Below, in pieces: positions 27,512 to 40,182 of a stretch of DNA of 64,000 nucleotides. The notes under the pieces were generated by a model. It was given only the letters and a program-made list of their open reading frames with translations. It was not told the DNA's origin and made no database searches. The position numbers and the translations under genes were made by a program. Source of the DNA: Pseudideonella sakaiensis (GTDB lineage: Bacteria; Pseudomonadota; Gammaproteobacteria; Burkholderiales; Burkholderiaceae_C); the NCBI RefSeq assembly GCF_001293525.1, contig NZ_BBYR01000044.1:1-64000 (forward strand), read 5' to 3'. Position 1 is the first letter of the stretch; every line of letters starts with the position of its first letter.

Positions 27512-29004
27512 GCGGGCGCCCCGTCGTCGCGCCAGCCGCCGCCCAGCGCCTGCACCAGCCCGACGGCGTTGGTCTGCAGGTCGGCCTGCAGCTGCACCAG
27601 CGCACGGCGGGCCGACAGCGCGCTGGTCTGGGCCGTGACGACATCGCCGTAGCCGACCTGGCCGGCGCGGTAGCGGTTCAGCACCTGCTGCTCGGTCAGG
27701 TCGGCCGCGGCGGAGGCCTGGCGCCGCAGCGCGAGCTGGTCGTTCAGCGCACGCCGCGTGCTGAGGCGGTCCTCGACGTCCTGGAACGCGGCCAGCACGG
27801 TCTGCCGGTAGCTGGCCACGGTGGCCTCGCGGCCGGCCTGCGCGCCGCGCAGCGCGGCGTCGAGCGCGCCGCCGTCGAACAGAGTCTGGGCCAGCGAGAG
27901 CCCGAGCGACCACAAGGTATGCGACGCGCTGAACAGATCGGCCAGGCGGCTCGCGCTGCCGCCGGCGGAAGCGCTGAGCGAGAGGCTGGGGTAGTAGGCG
28001 CTGCGCGCGATGCCGATCTGCGCGTTCGCCGCCTCGACGGCGCGCTGCGCGGCGGCGATGTCCGGCCGGCGTTCCAGCAGCTGCGAGGGCAGCAGGCCGG
28101 GCACCTCCGGCACGCGCTGCGTCCACGCGGCCGGCGCGAGCGTGAAGTCGGCCGGCGCGCGGCCCAGCAGCACCGCGATCGCATGCTCGAGCTGCTGCCG
28201 CTGCGCGACCAGCGAGGCCAGGTCGGCGCGTGCATTGGCGAGCTGGGTCTCGGCCTGCAGCACGTCGGTGCGTGCGGCCAGGCCAGCCTCGTAGCGGTTG
28301 CGGGCGATCTGCTGGCTGCGTTCGTAGCCCTCCACGGTGGCGCGCAGCAGCGCCAGCTCCGCGTCGGCGCCGCGCAGCGCGAAGTAGTTGCTGGCGAGAG
28401 CCGCCTGGGCGGACAGCGTGGCGTTCGCCAGGTCGGCGGCGCTGGCCCCGGCGTTCGCGCGGGCCTGTGCGACGCCGGCCGCGAGGCGGCCCCAGAGGTC
28501 GGGCTCCCACGCGGCGTTCAGCGTCGCGCGCAGCGCGGTGGCGCCGTCGCCGCCGCTGCCGCTGCCGCTGCGCGTCGCGCCGGCGGTGGCGCCGAGGCTC
28601 GGGCGCTGGCCCGCGCGCTGGCCATCGACCAGCGCCTGCGCCTGCGCATAGCGCGCGACGGCGGCCGCGATGCCCTGGTTCGACACCTCGACCTGCGGCA
28701 GCAGGCCGTTCAGCGTCGCGTCGCCGAAGGCCTCCCACCAGGGGCCGCGCGGCGCTTCGTCGGCCGGCCGGGCGACCGTCCAGCCCGGCGTGGCCGGCGC
28801 TTCCTTGAAGCGGTCCGCGCCGATCGCGAGGGTCGCCCGGCCCGTCGGCGCCGGGCTGGCGCAGCCGGCCAGCGCGAGCACGGCGGCCAGCGCGAGCGCC
28901 GACGGCAGCGGCCACGCGCGAGCGCGTGCCGGGCGGGCCGGGGCGCCCTGGGGCGCGATGGGGGAGCGAAGGGCGGCGGGGTGCAGGTTCACGACAGGAC
29001 TCAT
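27508..29004 (-). CDS. RND efflux outer-membrane lipoprotein (NodT/OprM type)
   Basis: The outer-membrane channel of the tripartite pump, 498 residues. The signal ends in a lipobox (LAGCAS), so it is a lipid-anchored TolC-like protein. Two TolC-type repeats are visible, with helix segments such as LASNYFALRGADAELALLRAT and ALDAALRGAQAGREATVASYRQTVLAAFQDVEDRL. The start ATG at 29004 is 4 bp inside the end of the RND permease gene, and the stop overlaps the MOSC gene. It would accept substrates from the two inner-membrane permeases. Confidence 0.92.
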   Translation of the reverse strand: MSPVVNLHPAALRSPIAPQGAPARPARARAWPLPSALALAAVLALAGCASPAPTGRATLAIGADRFKEAPATPGWTVARPADEAPRGPWWEAFGDATLNGLLPQVEVSNQGIAAAVARYAQAQALVDGQRAGQRPSLGATAGATRSGSGSGGDGATALRATLNAAWEPDLWGRLAAGVAQARANAGASAADLANATLSAQAALASNYFALRGADAELALLRATVEGYERSQQIARNRYEAGLAARTDVLQAETQLANARADLASLVAQRQQLEHAIAVLLGRAPADFTLAPAAWTQRVPEVPGLLPSQLLERRPDIAAAQRAVEAANAQIGIARSAYYPSLSLSASAGGSASRLADLFSASHTLWSLGLSLAQTLFDGGALDAALRGAQAGREATVASYRQTVLAAFQDVEDRLSTRRALNDQLALRRQASAAADLTEQQVLNRYRAGQVGYGDVVTAQTSALSARRALVQLQADLQTNAVGLVQALGGGWRDDGAPA

Positions 29005-32000
29005 CCGACTCGGGCGAGGTGGCGTTCGTCGGGGGCCCGGCGGCGCAGGCCGTCGAGCAGCACGTAGACGACCGGGGTGGTCAGCAGCGTCAGCAGCTGG
29101 CTGGCGACCAGGCCGCCGATGATGGCGATGCCCAGCGGCTGGCGCAGCTCGGCGCCCTCGCCGAAGCCGATCGCCAGCGGCACCGCGCCGAGCCCTGCGG
29201 CCAGCGTGGTCATCAGGATCGGGCGGAAGCGCAGCAGGCAGGCCTCGCGCACCGCGCTGACCGCATCCAGCCCGCGCGCGCGTTCGGCCTCGAGCGCGAA
29301 GTCGATGATCATGATCGCGTTCTTCTTCACCACGCCGATCAGCAGGAACACGCCGATCAGCGCGATCACCGAGAACTCCATGCGCAGGATCAGCAGCGCG
29401 AGCACCGCACCCACGCCGGCCGAGGGCAGCGTGGACAGCACGGTGACGGGGTGGATCAGGCTCTCGTAGAGCACCCCCAGCACCAGGTAGATGACCACCA
29501 GCGCGCCGAGGATCAGCCACAGCTGCTGGCCCTGCGAGCTCTGGAAGCTCTGCGCGGTGCCGCCGAAGGCGCCGCGCACGTTGATCGGCAGCGCGATCGC
29601 CGCCTCGGCCTCGCGCACCGCCTGCTGCGCCTCGCCCAGCGACACGCCGTCGGCCAGGTTGAACGAGACCGTGGTCGACAGCTCGCCGCCGTCGTGCTGC
29701 ACCGAGACCGCGGCCGCGTTCTCGCGGAAGCGGGCGATGGTCGACAGCGGCACCATGGTGTTGGCCGTGCTGCTCAACGCCGACGCGGTGGACGCGTCGC
29801 GCTGGCCCGGGTTGGCCGAGCTGCCGGCCGCCGCGCCCGGCGCGCGCGCCGGCACCATCACGTCGTTCAGCGCCGTGGGCCCGCGGGTGTAGCGCGGCGC
29901 CCACTCCAGGATCACGCGGTACTGGTTGACGTCGCTGTAGATCGTGCTGACGGCGCGCTGGCCGAAGGCGTCGTACAGCGCGTTGTCGATGTCGGCCGCG
30001 GTGATGCCGAAGCGCGCCGCGCTGTCCTTGTCGATCTCGACGAAGTTCTCGACGCCGTTGTCGGTCTGGTCGGTGTTGACGTCGGTCAGCCGCGGGTCGG
30101 TCTTCAGCGCCTCGGCGAGTTTCAGCGCCGCGGCCCGCAGGTCCTCCAGGCGGTCGCTCTTCAGCGTGTACTGGATGCTCGCGTTCGCGCTGCGGCCGCC
30201 GGCGCGCAGGATCTGCACCGGGTTCAGGAAGATGCGCAGCCCGGTGACCTGCGACAGCTGCGGGCGCAGCCGGTTGATCACCGCCAGCGCGCCCTCGCCG
30301 CGCTCGGCCAGCGGCTTCAGGTTGACGAACAGGAAGCCGCCGCCGGCGCGGCTGCCGCCGGTGAAGGCGACCACGGTGTCGACCGCGCGGTCGTGCCGGA
30401 TGATCGCCACCACCTCGCGCATCTTGTTGCCCAGGGCCTGGGTCGAGATGCTCTGGTCGGCCGAGATGCCGCCGTTGATCTGGCCGGTGTCCTGCTGCGG
30501 GAAGAAGCCCTTGGGCACGTGCACGAACAGGTAGACGTTCATGCCGACCACGGTGGCGAGGATCAGCATCACCAGCGCCTTGCTGGCCAGCGCCCAGTCG
30601 AGCGAGCGGGCATAGCAGCGCAGCACGAAACCCCAGACCGCCGCGCCGCCGCGCGCCAGCCAGCCGCGCCGGCGCGGCGCGGCCGCCGGGCGCGACTTCA
30701 GCAGCCAGGCGCACATCATCGGCGTGGTGGTCAGCGACACCACCAGCGAGATCATCACCGCCGCCGACAGCGTGACCGCGAACTCGCGGAACAGCCGCCC
30801 GATCTGCCCGTCCATGAACAGCAGCGGGATGAACACCGCCACCAGCGAGAGGCTGATCGACAGCACCGTGAAGCCGACCTCGCGCGCGCCCAGCAGCGCG
30901 GCGGCCATGCGGTCCATGCCGTCCTCGATGTGGCGCGCGGTGTTCTCCAGCACCACGATCGCATCGTCGACGACGAAGCCGGTGGCCACGGTCAGCGCCA
31001 TCAGGCTGAGGTTGTTCAGGCTGTAGCCGAGCAGCCACATCACGCCGAAGGTGGCCAGCAGCGAGGCCACCGTCGCGACGGCCGGCACCAGGGTGGCGCG
31101 CAGGCTGCCGAGGAAGAGCCCCACCACCAGCACCACCAGCACCACCGCCACGACCAGCGTCAGCTCGACCTCGGCCAGCGAGGCGCGGATCGAGTTGGTG
31201 CTGTCGGACGCCACCTGCAGGTCGATGTCGGCCGGCAGCGCGGCCTGCAGCTCCGGCACCACCGCGCGCACCGCGTCGACGGTCTCGATGATGTTGGCGC
31301 CGGGCTGGCGCGTCACCAGCACGATCACCGCCGGCTGGCCGTTGAACAGGCCCAGCGTGCGGGTGTTCTCGACGCCGTCGATCACCCGCGCGATGTCCGA
31401 CAGCCGCACCGCCGCGTCGTTGCGCCAGGCCACCACGAGGCGGCCGAACTCCGCCGCGTCGCGCGCCGGCCGCGGCGTGTAGACCTGCAGCGCGCGCTCG
31501 TCGCCCTGCAGGATGCCCTGCGGCCGGTTCGCGTTCGCGGCCTGCAGCGCCGCGCGCACCTCGGCGCTGGTGATGCCGTAGCGCTGCATCGCGAAAGGCT
31601 CGAGCTCGATGCGCACCGCCGGCAGCGAGCCGCCGCCGATCTCCACGTCGCCGACGCCCGCCACCTGGGCCACGCGCTGGCTGACGATGTTCGACACCGC
31701 GTCGTAGATCTGGCCCGGCGTGCGCGTCTTCGAGGTCAGCGCGAGGATGATCACCGGCGCGTCGGCCGGGTTCATCTTGCGGTAGGTCGGGTTGCTGCGC
31801 AGCGAGGCCGGCAGGTCCGCGCGGGCGGCATTGATCGCCGCCTGCACCTCGCGCGCGGCGCCGTCGATCGGCTTGCTCAGGTCGAACTGCAGCGTGACGC
31901 GGCTCGAGCCGGTGCTGCTGTTCGAGGTCATCTCGTTGACGCCGGCGATGGTGCCGAGCCGCCGCTCCAGCGGCGTGGCCACGCTGGAGGCCATCACCTG

Positions 32001-32168
32001 CGGGCTCGCACCGGGCAGGCTGGCCGACACCGAGATGGTGGGAAAGTCCACCTGCGGCAGCGGCGCGACCGGCAGCGCGAAGAAGGCCGCGATGCCGGCC
32101 AGCGCGATGCCCACGGTCAGCAGCACGGTGGCCACCGGCCGCTCGATGAAGGGGCGCGACAGGTTCAT
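29001..32168 (-). CDS. mdtC: RND multidrug efflux permease (MdtC type)
   Basis: An inner-membrane proton-driven drug exporter of 1055 residues, normal for the family. The N-terminus [23 protein letters not shown] is the first membrane helix of the HAE1 family. [25 protein letters not shown] TM4 carries the two Asp of the proton relay, and [13 protein letters not shown] in TM10 carries the Lys. It forms a heteromultimer with the MdtB-type permease encoded just upstream in other bacteria. It overlaps both neighbours by 4 bp. The second periplasmic loop contains an Ala/Gly/Ser-rich insertion (around [20 protein letters not shown]). Confidence 0.93.
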   Translation of the reverse strand: MNLSRPFIERPVATVLLTVGIALAGIAAFFALPVAPLPQVDFPTISVSASLPGASPQVMASSVATPLERRLGTIAGVNEMTSNSSTGSSRVTLQFDLSKPIDGAAREVQAAINAARADLPASLRSNPTYRKMNPADAPVIILALTSKTRTPGQIYDAVSNIVSQRVAQVAGVGDVEIGGGSLPAVRIELEPFAMQRYGITSAEVRAALQAANANRPQGILQGDERALQVYTPRPARDAAEFGRLVVAWRNDAAVRLSDIARVIDGVENTRTLGLFNGQPAVIVLVTRQPGANIIETVDAVRAVVPELQAALPADIDLQVASDSTNSIRASLAEVELTLVVAVVLVVLVVGLFLGSLRATLVPAVATVASLLATFGVMWLLGYSLNNLSLMALTVATGFVVDDAIVVLENTARHIEDGMDRMAAALLGAREVGFTVLSISLSLVAVFIPLLFMDGQIGRLFREFAVTLSAAVMISLVVSLTTTPMMCAWLLKSRPAAAPRRRGWLARGGAAVWGFVLRCYARSLDWALASKALVMLILATVVGMNVYLFVHVPKGFFPQQDTGQINGGISADQSISTQALGNKMREVVAIIRHDRAVDTVVAFTGGSRAGGGFLFVNLKPLAERGEGALAVINRLRPQLSQVTGLRIFLNPVQILRAGGRSANASIQYTLKSDRLEDLRAAALKLAEALKTDPRLTDVNTDQTDNGVENFVEIDKDSAARFGITAADIDNALYDAFGQRAVSTIYSDVNQYRVILEWAPRYTRGPTALNDVMVPARAPGAAAGSSANPGQRDASTASALSSTANTMVPLSTIARFRENAAAVSVQHDGGELSTTVSFNLADGVSLGEAQQAVREAEAAIALPINVRGAFGGTAQSFQSSQGQQLWLILGALVVIYLVLGVLYESLIHPVTVLSTLPSAGVGAVLALLILRMEFSVIALIGVFLLIGVVKKNAIMIIDFALEAERARGLDAVSAVREACLLRFRPILMTTLAAGLGAVPLAIGFGEGAELRQPLGIAIIGGLVASQLLTLLTTPVVYVLLDGLRRRAPDERHLARVG

Positions 32169-35100
32169 GCCGCGTGCCCGCCGGTGGCCGGGCCGCCGGG
32201 TGCCGCCGCCGCGTCCGCGCCGTGCTCCCCGCGGCGCAGGCGCCGGCCGAGGCGGTCGAAGGCGAGGTAGATCACCGGCGTGGTGAACAGGGTCAGCAGC
32301 TGGCTCAGCACCAGCCCGCCGAAAATCGCCAGGCCGAGCGGCCGGCGCAGCTCGGCGCCGTCGCCCCAGCCGAACATCAGCGGCAGCGCCGAGCCCAGCG
32401 CCGCCAGCGTCGTCATCAGGATCGGCCGGAAGCGCATCAGCGCCGCCTGGCGGATCGCCTCGTGCGGCGTGCAGCCCTCGTGGCGCTCGGCATCGATCGC
32501 GAAGTCGATCATCATGATCGCGTTCTTCTTCACGATGCCGATCAGCAGGATGATGCCGATGATGCCGATCACCCCCAGGTCGTTGCCGCCCAGCATCAGC
32601 GCCAAGAGCGCGCCGACCCCCGCCGACGGCAGCGTGGACAGGATGGTCAGCGGGTGCACGTAGCTCTCGTAGAGCACCCCCAGCACGATGTAGACGCAGA
32701 CCACCGCCGCCAGGATCAGCCACAGCTGGTTGCTCAGCGAGCGCTCGTAGGCGCCGCCGGCCCCGAGGAAGGCCAGGCTGACGCTGGCCGGGAAGGCGCC
32801 GTCGGCGCGCGCCTGGGCCGCGGCGGCGCGGATCGCATCCACCGCCTCGCCCAGCGCGACGCCCGGCGCGGTGTCGAAGCCGACGGTGGTGGCCGGGAAC
32901 TGCGCCACCCGCGTCACCTGCAGCGGCGCCGGGCGCTCGCGCACGGTGGCGATGGCCGCCAGCGGCGTGCTGGCGCCGCTGGCGGTGCGCAGCCGCAGCT
33001 GGCCCAGGGTCTCCGGCGAGGCCAGCGCGCCGGGCTGGGCCTCGAGGATGACCCGGTACTGGTTGGTCTCGGTGAAGATGGTCGAGACGATGCGCTGGCC
33101 AAACGCGCTGTAGAGCGCGTCGTCGATCGCGCTGGCCGTCACGCCGAGGCGGGCGGCGGTGTCGCGGTCCACGTCGACGTAGGCCGACACGCCGGTGGCG
33201 CCGGCGTCGGTCGTCACGTGGCGCAGCTGCGGCAGCGTGCGCAGCCGCTGCACCAGCGCCTGCGCGGCGCGCTCGACGCTGGGCGTGTCCGCGCCTTCCA
33301 GCGAGACGCGGAACTCGGTCGGGCCGGTCTCGGCGTCGATCGTCAGGTCCTGCGTCGGCTGCAGGTGCAGCGTGACGCCGGGCACCTGGGCCACGCGCTC
33401 GCGCAGGCGCTGCATCACGAGCGGCTGTGCATCGCGCTCGCGCTGCAGGTTGATCAGCAGCCGCCCGGTGTGCAGCATGGTGTTGTTGGCCGCATCGACG
33501 CCGACGAAGGAGGCCACCGACGCGACCGACGGGTCCGCCAGCAGGGCCTCGGCGGCCTGGATCTGCAGGCCGCGCATGCGCTCGTAGGACACGCCCTGGG
33601 CGGCGTCCAGGCGGGCCTGCAGCTGGCCGGTGTCCTGGGTCGGGAACAGGCCCTTGGGGATCACGAGGTAGAGCAGCACCGTCAGCGCGAGCGTGGCCAG
33701 CGCGACCAGCAGCGTCAGCGCCTGGTGCGCCAGCACGCGGTCCAGCCAGACCGCGTAGCCGGCCACCACGCGGTCGAAGAAGCGCTGGATCGCGGCGCCG
33801 AAGCGCCCCGGGCCGCGCGCGTGCACGTCGCCCAGCCAGCGCGCCGACATCATCGGCACCAGCGTCAGCGAGACCACCGCCGAGATCAGGATGGTGATCG
33901 CCAGCGTCACCGCGAACTCGCGGAACAGCCGGCCCACCACGTCGCCCATGAACAGCAGCGGGATCAGCACCGCGATCAGCGAGACCGTCAGCGAGATGAT
34001 GGTGAAGCCGATCTGGCGCGCGCCCTTCAGCGCCGCGGCCATCGGCGCCTCGCCGGCCTCGATGTGGCGCGTGATGTTCTCCAGCATCACGATCGCGTCG
34101 TCGACCACGAAGCCGGTGGCGATGGTCAGCGCCATCAGGCTCAGGTTGTTCAGGCTGTAGCCGAGCAGGTACATCACGCCGCAGCTGCCGATCAGCGAGA
34201 TCGGCACCGCCAGGCTGGCGATCGCGGTGGCGCGCGCGCTGTGCAGGAAGAAGAAGATCACCAGCACGACCATCAGCACCGCCAGCGCCAGCTCCATCTG
34301 CACGTGCTCGACCGACGCGCGGATGCCGGTGGTGCGGTCGCTCAGCACGGACACCTCCAGCGCGGCCGGCAGCTGGGCCTGCAGCCCGGGCAGCGCGGCC
34401 TGGATCGCATCCACGGTGCGGATCACGTTGGCGCCGGGCTGGCGCTGCACGTTCAGCACGATCGCCGGCCGCAGCTGGGCGCGCGCGCCGTCGGCACAGG
34501 CGCCGGCGCCGGCCCGCGCGGCCGAGGCCGCGCCGCCGGCGGGGCAGAGCGTGCCGGCCCAGGCGCCGAGCTGGGTGTTCTCGGCGCTGTCGACCACCCG
34601 CGCCACCTCGGACAGGCGCACCGGTGCGCCGTTCTTCCACGTCACCACCAGGCGGCGGTAGTCCTCCACCGTCAGCAGCTGGTCGTTGGCATTGATGCTG
34701 TAGCCGCGCGTCGCGCCGTCGAAGCTGCCCTTCGCGCTGTTGGCATTGGCGGCGGCGATCGCGCTGCGCAGCGTGTCGATGCCGATGCCCTTGGCCGCCA
34801 GCGCCTGGGTGTCGGCCTGGATGCGCACCGCCGGGCGCTGCCCGCCGGCCAGCGTGACCTGGCCGACGCCCGAGACCTGGCTGATCTTCTGCGCCAGCCG
34901 GGTGTTGACGATGTTCTGCACCTCGGTCAGCGGCAGCGTGTCGGAGGTGATCGCCAGCGTCAGCACCGGCGCGTCTGCCGGGTTGACCTTGGCGTAGACC
35001 GGCGGCGCCGGCAGGTCCGCCGGCAGGCTGGAGCCGGCCGCGTTGATCGCCGCCTGCACCTCCTGCTCGGCCACGTCCAGGGTCTCGGTCAGGTCGAACT

Positions 35101-35380
35101 GCAGCGTGACGAGCGACACGCCGGCGGCGCTGGTCGAGCTCATGCGCGCGAGACCGGCCATCTGGCCGAACTGCCGCTCCAGCGGCGCGCTCACGGTGCG
35201 GCTCATCACCTCGGGGCTGGCGCCGGGGTAGAGCGTCTGCACCTGGATGGTCGGGTAATCGACCTCGGGCAGCGCCGACAGCGGCAGCAGCCGGAAGCCG
35301 ACCAGGCCGGCCAGCACGATCGCCAGCATCAGCAGCCCGGTGGCGACCGGGCGCTCGATGAAGAGCCGCGACGGGTTCAT
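32165..35380 (-). CDS. mdtB: RND multidrug efflux permease (MdtB type)
   Basis: An inner-membrane exporter of 1071 residues. TM1 [19 protein letters not shown]4 [19 protein letters not shown] with the relay Asp pair, and TM10 [16 protein letters not shown] are all present. It is about 16 residues longer than its MdtC partner. Part of this comes from an unusual insertion at residues 276-303, rich in Ala/Gly and holding two Cys, in the periplasmic porter domain just before the [16 protein letters not shown] strand. The gene overlaps mdtA and mdtC by 4 bp each. In E. coli the MdtBC pump exports bile salts and novobiocin; the substrate range here is unknown. Confidence 0.93.
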   Translation of the reverse strand: MNPSRLFIERPVATGLLMLAIVLAGLVGFRLLPLSALPEVDYPTIQVQTLYPGASPEVMSRTVSAPLERQFGQMAGLARMSSTSAAGVSLVTLQFDLTETLDVAEQEVQAAINAAGSSLPADLPAPPVYAKVNPADAPVLTLAITSDTLPLTEVQNIVNTRLAQKISQVSGVGQVTLAGGQRPAVRIQADTQALAAKGIGIDTLRSAIAAANANSAKGSFDGATRGYSINANDQLLTVEDYRRLVVTWKNGAPVRLSEVARVVDSAENTQLGAWAGTLCPAGGAASAARAGAGACADGARAQLRPAIVLNVQRQPGANVIRTVDAIQAALPGLQAQLPAALEVSVLSDRTTGIRASVEHVQMELALAVLMVVLVIFFFLHSARATAIASLAVPISLIGSCGVMYLLGYSLNNLSLMALTIATGFVVDDAIVMLENITRHIEAGEAPMAAALKGARQIGFTIISLTVSLIAVLIPLLFMGDVVGRLFREFAVTLAITILISAVVSLTLVPMMSARWLGDVHARGPGRFGAAIQRFFDRVVAGYAVWLDRVLAHQALTLLVALATLALTVLLYLVIPKGLFPTQDTGQLQARLDAAQGVSYERMRGLQIQAAEALLADPSVASVASFVGVDAANNTMLHTGRLLINLQRERDAQPLVMQRLRERVAQVPGVTLHLQPTQDLTIDAETGPTEFRVSLEGADTPSVERAAQALVQRLRTLPQLRHVTTDAGATGVSAYVDVDRDTAARLGVTASAIDDALYSAFGQRIVSTIFTETNQYRVILEAQPGALASPETLGQLRLRTASGASTPLAAIATVRERPAPLQVTRVAQFPATTVGFDTAPGVALGEAVDAIRAAAAQARADGAFPASVSLAFLGAGGAYERSLSNQLWLILAAVVCVYIVLGVLYESYVHPLTILSTLPSAGVGALLALMLGGNDLGVIGIIGIILLIGIVKKNAIMMIDFAIDAERHEGCTPHEAIRQAALMRFRPILMTTLAALGSALPLMFGWGDGAELRRPLGLAIFGGLVLSQLLTLFTTPVIYLAFDRLGRRLRRGEHGADAAAAPGGPATGGHAA

Positions 35381-36831
35381 GCGCCGGCGCCGGAGGCCGC
35401 CCGCTCGCGGCGCGGACGGGCGCCGTCGCCGGCGCCCGAGGCGCCCCAGCCGGCCGGGCCGGCCGCCCCGGACGCGGCGCCCACCGGCGCCCCCGCGCCG
35501 CTGGCGGCCGCCGCGCCGGCCTCGCCGCGCCGGCGCCGCTCGCCGCCGCCGGGGCGCGAGGCGCCGCGGCCCGGGGACGACGCGGCATCGCCGCCCACCT
35601 GCACGCGCGCGCCGTCGCGCAGCCGGTCGGCGCCTTCGGTCACCACCGGCTCGCCGGCCTCCAGCCCGCGCGTGATCACGACCAGCTCCGGCGTGGCCTG
35701 GCCGCGGCGCACCGGGCGCTGCGACACCGTGCGGTCGGGGTTCAGCACGTAGACGAAGTCGCCGTCGGCGCCGTTGCGCACCGCGGTCACCGGCACCACC
35801 ACCGCGTCCTTCAGCGTGCGCAGCTCGAGCTGCACGTTGACGAACTGGTTCGGGAACAGCCGGCCCTGCTCGTTCGCGAAGCGGGCCTTGGCCTTCACGG
35901 TGCCGGTGCTGGTGTCGACCAGGTTGTCCAGCGTCGAGAAGCGGCCCGCCTCGATCAGCGTGACCCGCGTGCGGTCCAGCGCCCGCGCCGGCAGCGGGCC
36001 GTCGGCCAGGCGCTGCATCACCTCCTGCACCTTGTCCTGCGGCAGCGTGAACTGCACGTCGATCGGCGCCACCTGCGTGATCACCGCGAGGCCGGTGGCG
36101 TCGTTGGCGGTGACGAGGTTGCCGGCATCCACCGTGCGCAGCCCGACGCGGCCGCTGATCGGCGCGACGATGCGGGTGTAGCCGAGGTTCAGCCGCGCCG
36201 TGCCCTCGTTCGCGCGGTCGGTCACGACCGTGCCCTCCAGCTGGCGCACCAGCGCCGCCTGGGTGTCCACGTCCTGGCGCGCGATCGAGTCCTGCGCCAG
36301 CAGCGTGCGGTAGCGCTGCAGCGTGAGCTTCGCGTTCTCCAGCTGGGCCTCGTCGCGCTGGCGGGCGCCGGTGGCCTGCATCAGCGCCATCTCGTAGGGC
36401 CGCGGGTCGATGGTGGCCAGCAGCTGGCCCTTCTTCACCAGCTCGCCTTCCTTGAACAGCACCTGCAGCAGCGGCCCCGAGACCTGCGGCCGCACCGTGA
36501 CGGTGGCCATCGGCACCACGGTGCCCAGCGAGTCGAGCAGCACCGGCACGTCGGCGCGCCGCGCGGGCACGACGGCCACGGTGCTGCTCAGGCCGCCGCC
36601 TCGTCCGCCCGCTCCCCCCGGCCCGCCCGGCCCGCCACCCGGGCCGCCAGGCCCCGGGCCGCCGGCGCCGGGCGGACCGCCGGCCGGCGTCGCGGCGGGG
36701 CGGTGCGTCAAGGTCCACGCGAGCGCCAGCAGCGCGCCCAGCGCCAGCACCGCGACGAGGGTGCCGAGTCCTCGGCGGCGCGGTCGGCCGGGGGGCGGCG
36801 GCACGGAGGGGTCGGGGCGGGCAGCGGGCAT
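35377..36831 (-). CDS. mdtA: RND periplasmic adaptor (MdtA type)
   Basis: A membrane-fusion protein of 484 residues linking the permeases to the outer-membrane channel. The N-terminal anchor helix is [20 protein letters not shown], followed by a Gly/Pro-only linker (residues 50-78) not normally this long. The lipoyl half-motifs [26 protein letters not shown] and [23 protein letters not shown] flank the alpha-helical hairpin. The last ~80 residues are a low-complexity Arg/Ala/Gly tail. It is the first gene of the operon mdtA-mdtB-mdtC-outer-membrane channel-MOSC. About 100 bp upstream lie two direct repeats that could bind a response regulator such as BaeR; no such regulator gene is adjacent. 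Confidence 0.92.
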   Translation of the reverse strand: MPAARPDPSVPPPPGRPRRRGLGTLVAVLALGALLALAWTLTHRPAATPAGGPPGAGGPGPGGPGGGPGGPGGAGGRGGGLSSTVAVVPARRADVPVLLDSLGTVVPMATVTVRPQVSGPLLQVLFKEGELVKKGQLLATIDPRPYEMALMQATGARQRDEAQLENAKLTLQRYRTLLAQDSIARQDVDTQAALVRQLEGTVVTDRANEGTARLNLGYTRIVAPISGRVGLRTVDAGNLVTANDATGLAVITQVAPIDVQFTLPQDKVQEVMQRLADGPLPARALDRTRVTLIEAGRFSTLDNLVDTSTGTVKAKARFANEQGRLFPNQFVNVQLELRTLKDAVVVPVTAVRNGADGDFVYVLNPDRTVSQRPVRRGQATPELVVITRGLEAGEPVVTEGADRLRDGARVQVGGDAASSPGRGASRPGGGERRRRGEAGAAAASGAGAPVGAASGAAGPAGWGASGAGDGARPRRERAASGAGA

Positions 36832-36934
36832 GCGGGACTTCTTCGGCGCGGGCGGAGGGGGCCGGGCCGCGCGCCGCGCCGGAGGCGGGCGGGACGGCGG
36901 CGGGGCTGGGGACGGAACGGCTGGGAGCGTGACG

Positions 36935-36971
36935 CGCCGATGTAAAGCGCGGACACGCCGATTGTTAAGCG
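36935..36971 (-). promoter_or_regulatory. two direct repeats upstream of mdtA
   Basis: On the plus strand CGCCGATGTAAAGCG (36935-36949) and CGCCGATTGTTAAGCG (36956-36971) are two near copies starting 21 bp apart. On the coding strand they read as CGCTTtACAtCGGCG-type repeats. Two-turn spacing of direct repeats is typical for OmpR-family regulators. They lie about 105-140 bp upstream of the mdtA start. Confidence 0.5.
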
Positions 36972-37032
36972 GCGGTTGCCGGCCGCGGCGGCGGCGCGGC
37001 CGGCCAGCCCGGCCCGCGGCCCGGGCGGCGCC

Positions 37033-37353
37033 TCATCCGACGGGCGCGAGCAGCGCGTCGATCGCCTCGCGGTCGCGCGGGCGCACGACGCGGCCGGTCT
37101 CCTGGCCGTCGCGCAGCAGCACCAGCGTCGGCCACAGGCGCACGCCGTAGTGCCGACCGAGCGGGCGGCCGCGGCCGTCCTCGACCTTCAGGTGGCGCAG
37201 GGTGTCGCGGCCGGCCAGCGCCGCCTGGATCAGCGGCTGCGCGGCCGCGCACCACCCGCACCAGCCCGTGCCGAACTCCAGCAGGGTCCAGCCGGGCAGG
37301 TGCTCCACCTCGGCGAGGGCGGGCTCGGGGGCGGGGGATCCGGGATCGGGCAT
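37033..37353 (-). CDS. thioredoxin-like protein
   Basis: A 106-residue protein, the standard thioredoxin length, from the ATG at 37353. The active site is GWCGWC with the two redox cysteines, followed by QPLIQAALAG. The cis-Pro region is RLWPTLVLLRDGQETGRVVR. Longer in-frame starts exist (37440, 37503), but they add a Pro/Ala/Arg-rich segment unlike a thioredoxin. There is no signal peptide in the short form, so it should be cytoplasmic. It is divergent from the thioesterase gene at 37656. Confidence 0.87.
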   Translation of the reverse strand: MPDPGSPAPEPALAEVEHLPGWTLLEFGTGWCGWCAAAQPLIQAALAGRDTLRHLKVEDGRGRPLGRHYGVRLWPTLVLLRDGQETGRVVRPRDREAIDALLAPVG

Positions 37354-37655
37354 CGGGGGGGCGGGTCGAGGCGGGGCGGGCTCGGGGTGCGGAAGGGCGT
37401 CGAAGCCGGGAGTATCGGCGCGCCGCGCGCCGGGCGCCATCGCAAGGGAAAAGGAAGGTCCCGGGGCGGTCCGGGGGCGGGCGGCTGCGGCCGCGCGGGG
37501 CAAGGGGCATGCCCGGCCCGCCGGCCCGCCGTGCCGCGCGTCCGCCGAGGCCGGCTGCGCCAGCGCCAGCCTGTGCGATGCTGCACGGCAGGGCGCCTCC
37601 CGATGCCGCGCGCCCGACCCGACCCCCCTGCATCGCCGACCGGCCCGAGCCCCGC
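37354..37655. other. intergenic region, 302 bp
   Basis: Gap between the divergent thioredoxin and thioesterase genes. It could hold the N-terminal extension of the thioredoxin if an upstream start is used. Near the thioesterase there is a small imperfect hairpin, CTGTGCGATGCTGCACGG (37574-37591). Otherwise only GC-rich sequence is seen. Confidence 0.4.
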
Positions 37656-38201
37656 ATGAACGACAAGCACCAGCTGACCATGACCGTGCTGATGACGCCG
37701 GACCTGGCCAACTTCTCCGGCAACGTGCACGGCGGTGCGATCCTGAAGCTGCTCGACCAGGTGGCCTATGCCTGCGCCAGCCGCTACGCCGGGCGCTACG
37801 TGGTGACGGTCTCGGTCGACCAGGTGAGCTTCCGCCAGCCGATCCACGTCGGCGAGCTGGTGACCTTCCTCGCGTCGGTCAACCACACCGGCAGCTCGTC
37901 GATGGAGATCGGCATCAAGGTGGTGACCGAGGACATCCGCCGCCAGGTGCAGCGCCACGCGAACAGCTGCTTCTTCACGATGGTCGCGGTCGACGACGCG
38001 GGGCGGCCGGTCGCGGTGCCGCCGCGCGAGCCGGCGACGCCGGACGAACGCCGTCGGCATGCCGCGGCCCAGGTGCGCCGCCAGCTGCGCGCCGAGTACG
38101 CGCGCCGCGCGGAGGCGCTGCGTGCACCGGCCGGCGCGGCCCCGCCGGCCGGGCCCGCTGCGGCCGCACCCTCGGGCGAGGCGCCGGTGTCGGGCGGCTG
38201 A
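37656..38201 (+). CDS. acyl-CoA thioesterase, YciA/BACH-like hot-dog
   Basis: A 181-residue acyl-CoA thioesterase. The signature NFSGNVHGGAILKLLDQVAYACASRYAG carries the HGG of the catalytic helix, and SVDQVSFRQPIHVGELVTF is the family strand after it. The hot-dog core ends near residue 125; the rest is an Ala/Pro/Arg-rich tail of low complexity. Cytoplasmic. It stands alone on the plus strand, divergent from the thioredoxin and convergent with the CoA-ligase gene, so it is probably a housekeeping enzyme separate from the catabolic cluster. Confidence 0.9.
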   Translation: MNDKHQLTMTVLMTPDLANFSGNVHGGAILKLLDQVAYACASRYAGRYVVTVSVDQVSFRQPIHVGELVTFLASVNHTGSSSMEIGIKVVTEDIRRQVQRHANSCFFTMVAVDDAGRPVAVPPREPATPDERRRHAAAQVRRQLRAEYARRAEALRAPAGAAPPAGPAAAAPSGEAPVSGG

Positions 38202-38249
38202 GCGGCCTGGCGCCCTTCGGCGTCCGGGCCCAGCCGCTCGCGCCCCTCG

Positions 38250-40055
<1,806 letters not shown>

Positions 40056-40065
40056 GCCTGCGCTT

Positions 40066-40085
40066 CCCATACACTGGTGTATGGG
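40066..40085. promoter_or_regulatory. perfect 20-bp palindrome, likely TetR operator
   Basis: CCCATACACTGGTGTATGGG: 9-bp arms around a central TG, with no mismatch. It lies 11 bp from the ligase start and 98 bp from the TetR start. Such a symmetric site next to a TetR gene is the expected operator for both promoters. Confidence 0.75.
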
Positions 40086-40182
40086 CGATGCTAGGCAGGC
40101 GCCCCGGTCCGCCGGATCGGGGTTTGCCCGCATCCCCGCCGATCCGGGCCCGGCCTGCGGCCCCGTGGACCCGGGCTGTCGC

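Noticed and set aside
29001..35588. A single continuous minus-strand frame over both RND permease genes, as if a giant fusion
   Set aside because: The part beyond 32168 is not in the frame of the MdtB-type protein. The two permeases have their own starts with 4-bp overlaps.
37354..37503. N-terminal extension of the thioredoxin to 37503
   Set aside because: The extra 50 residues are Pro/Ala/Arg-rich with no signal or domain pattern, and the start at 37353 gives the standard thioredoxin length. It cannot be fully excluded.
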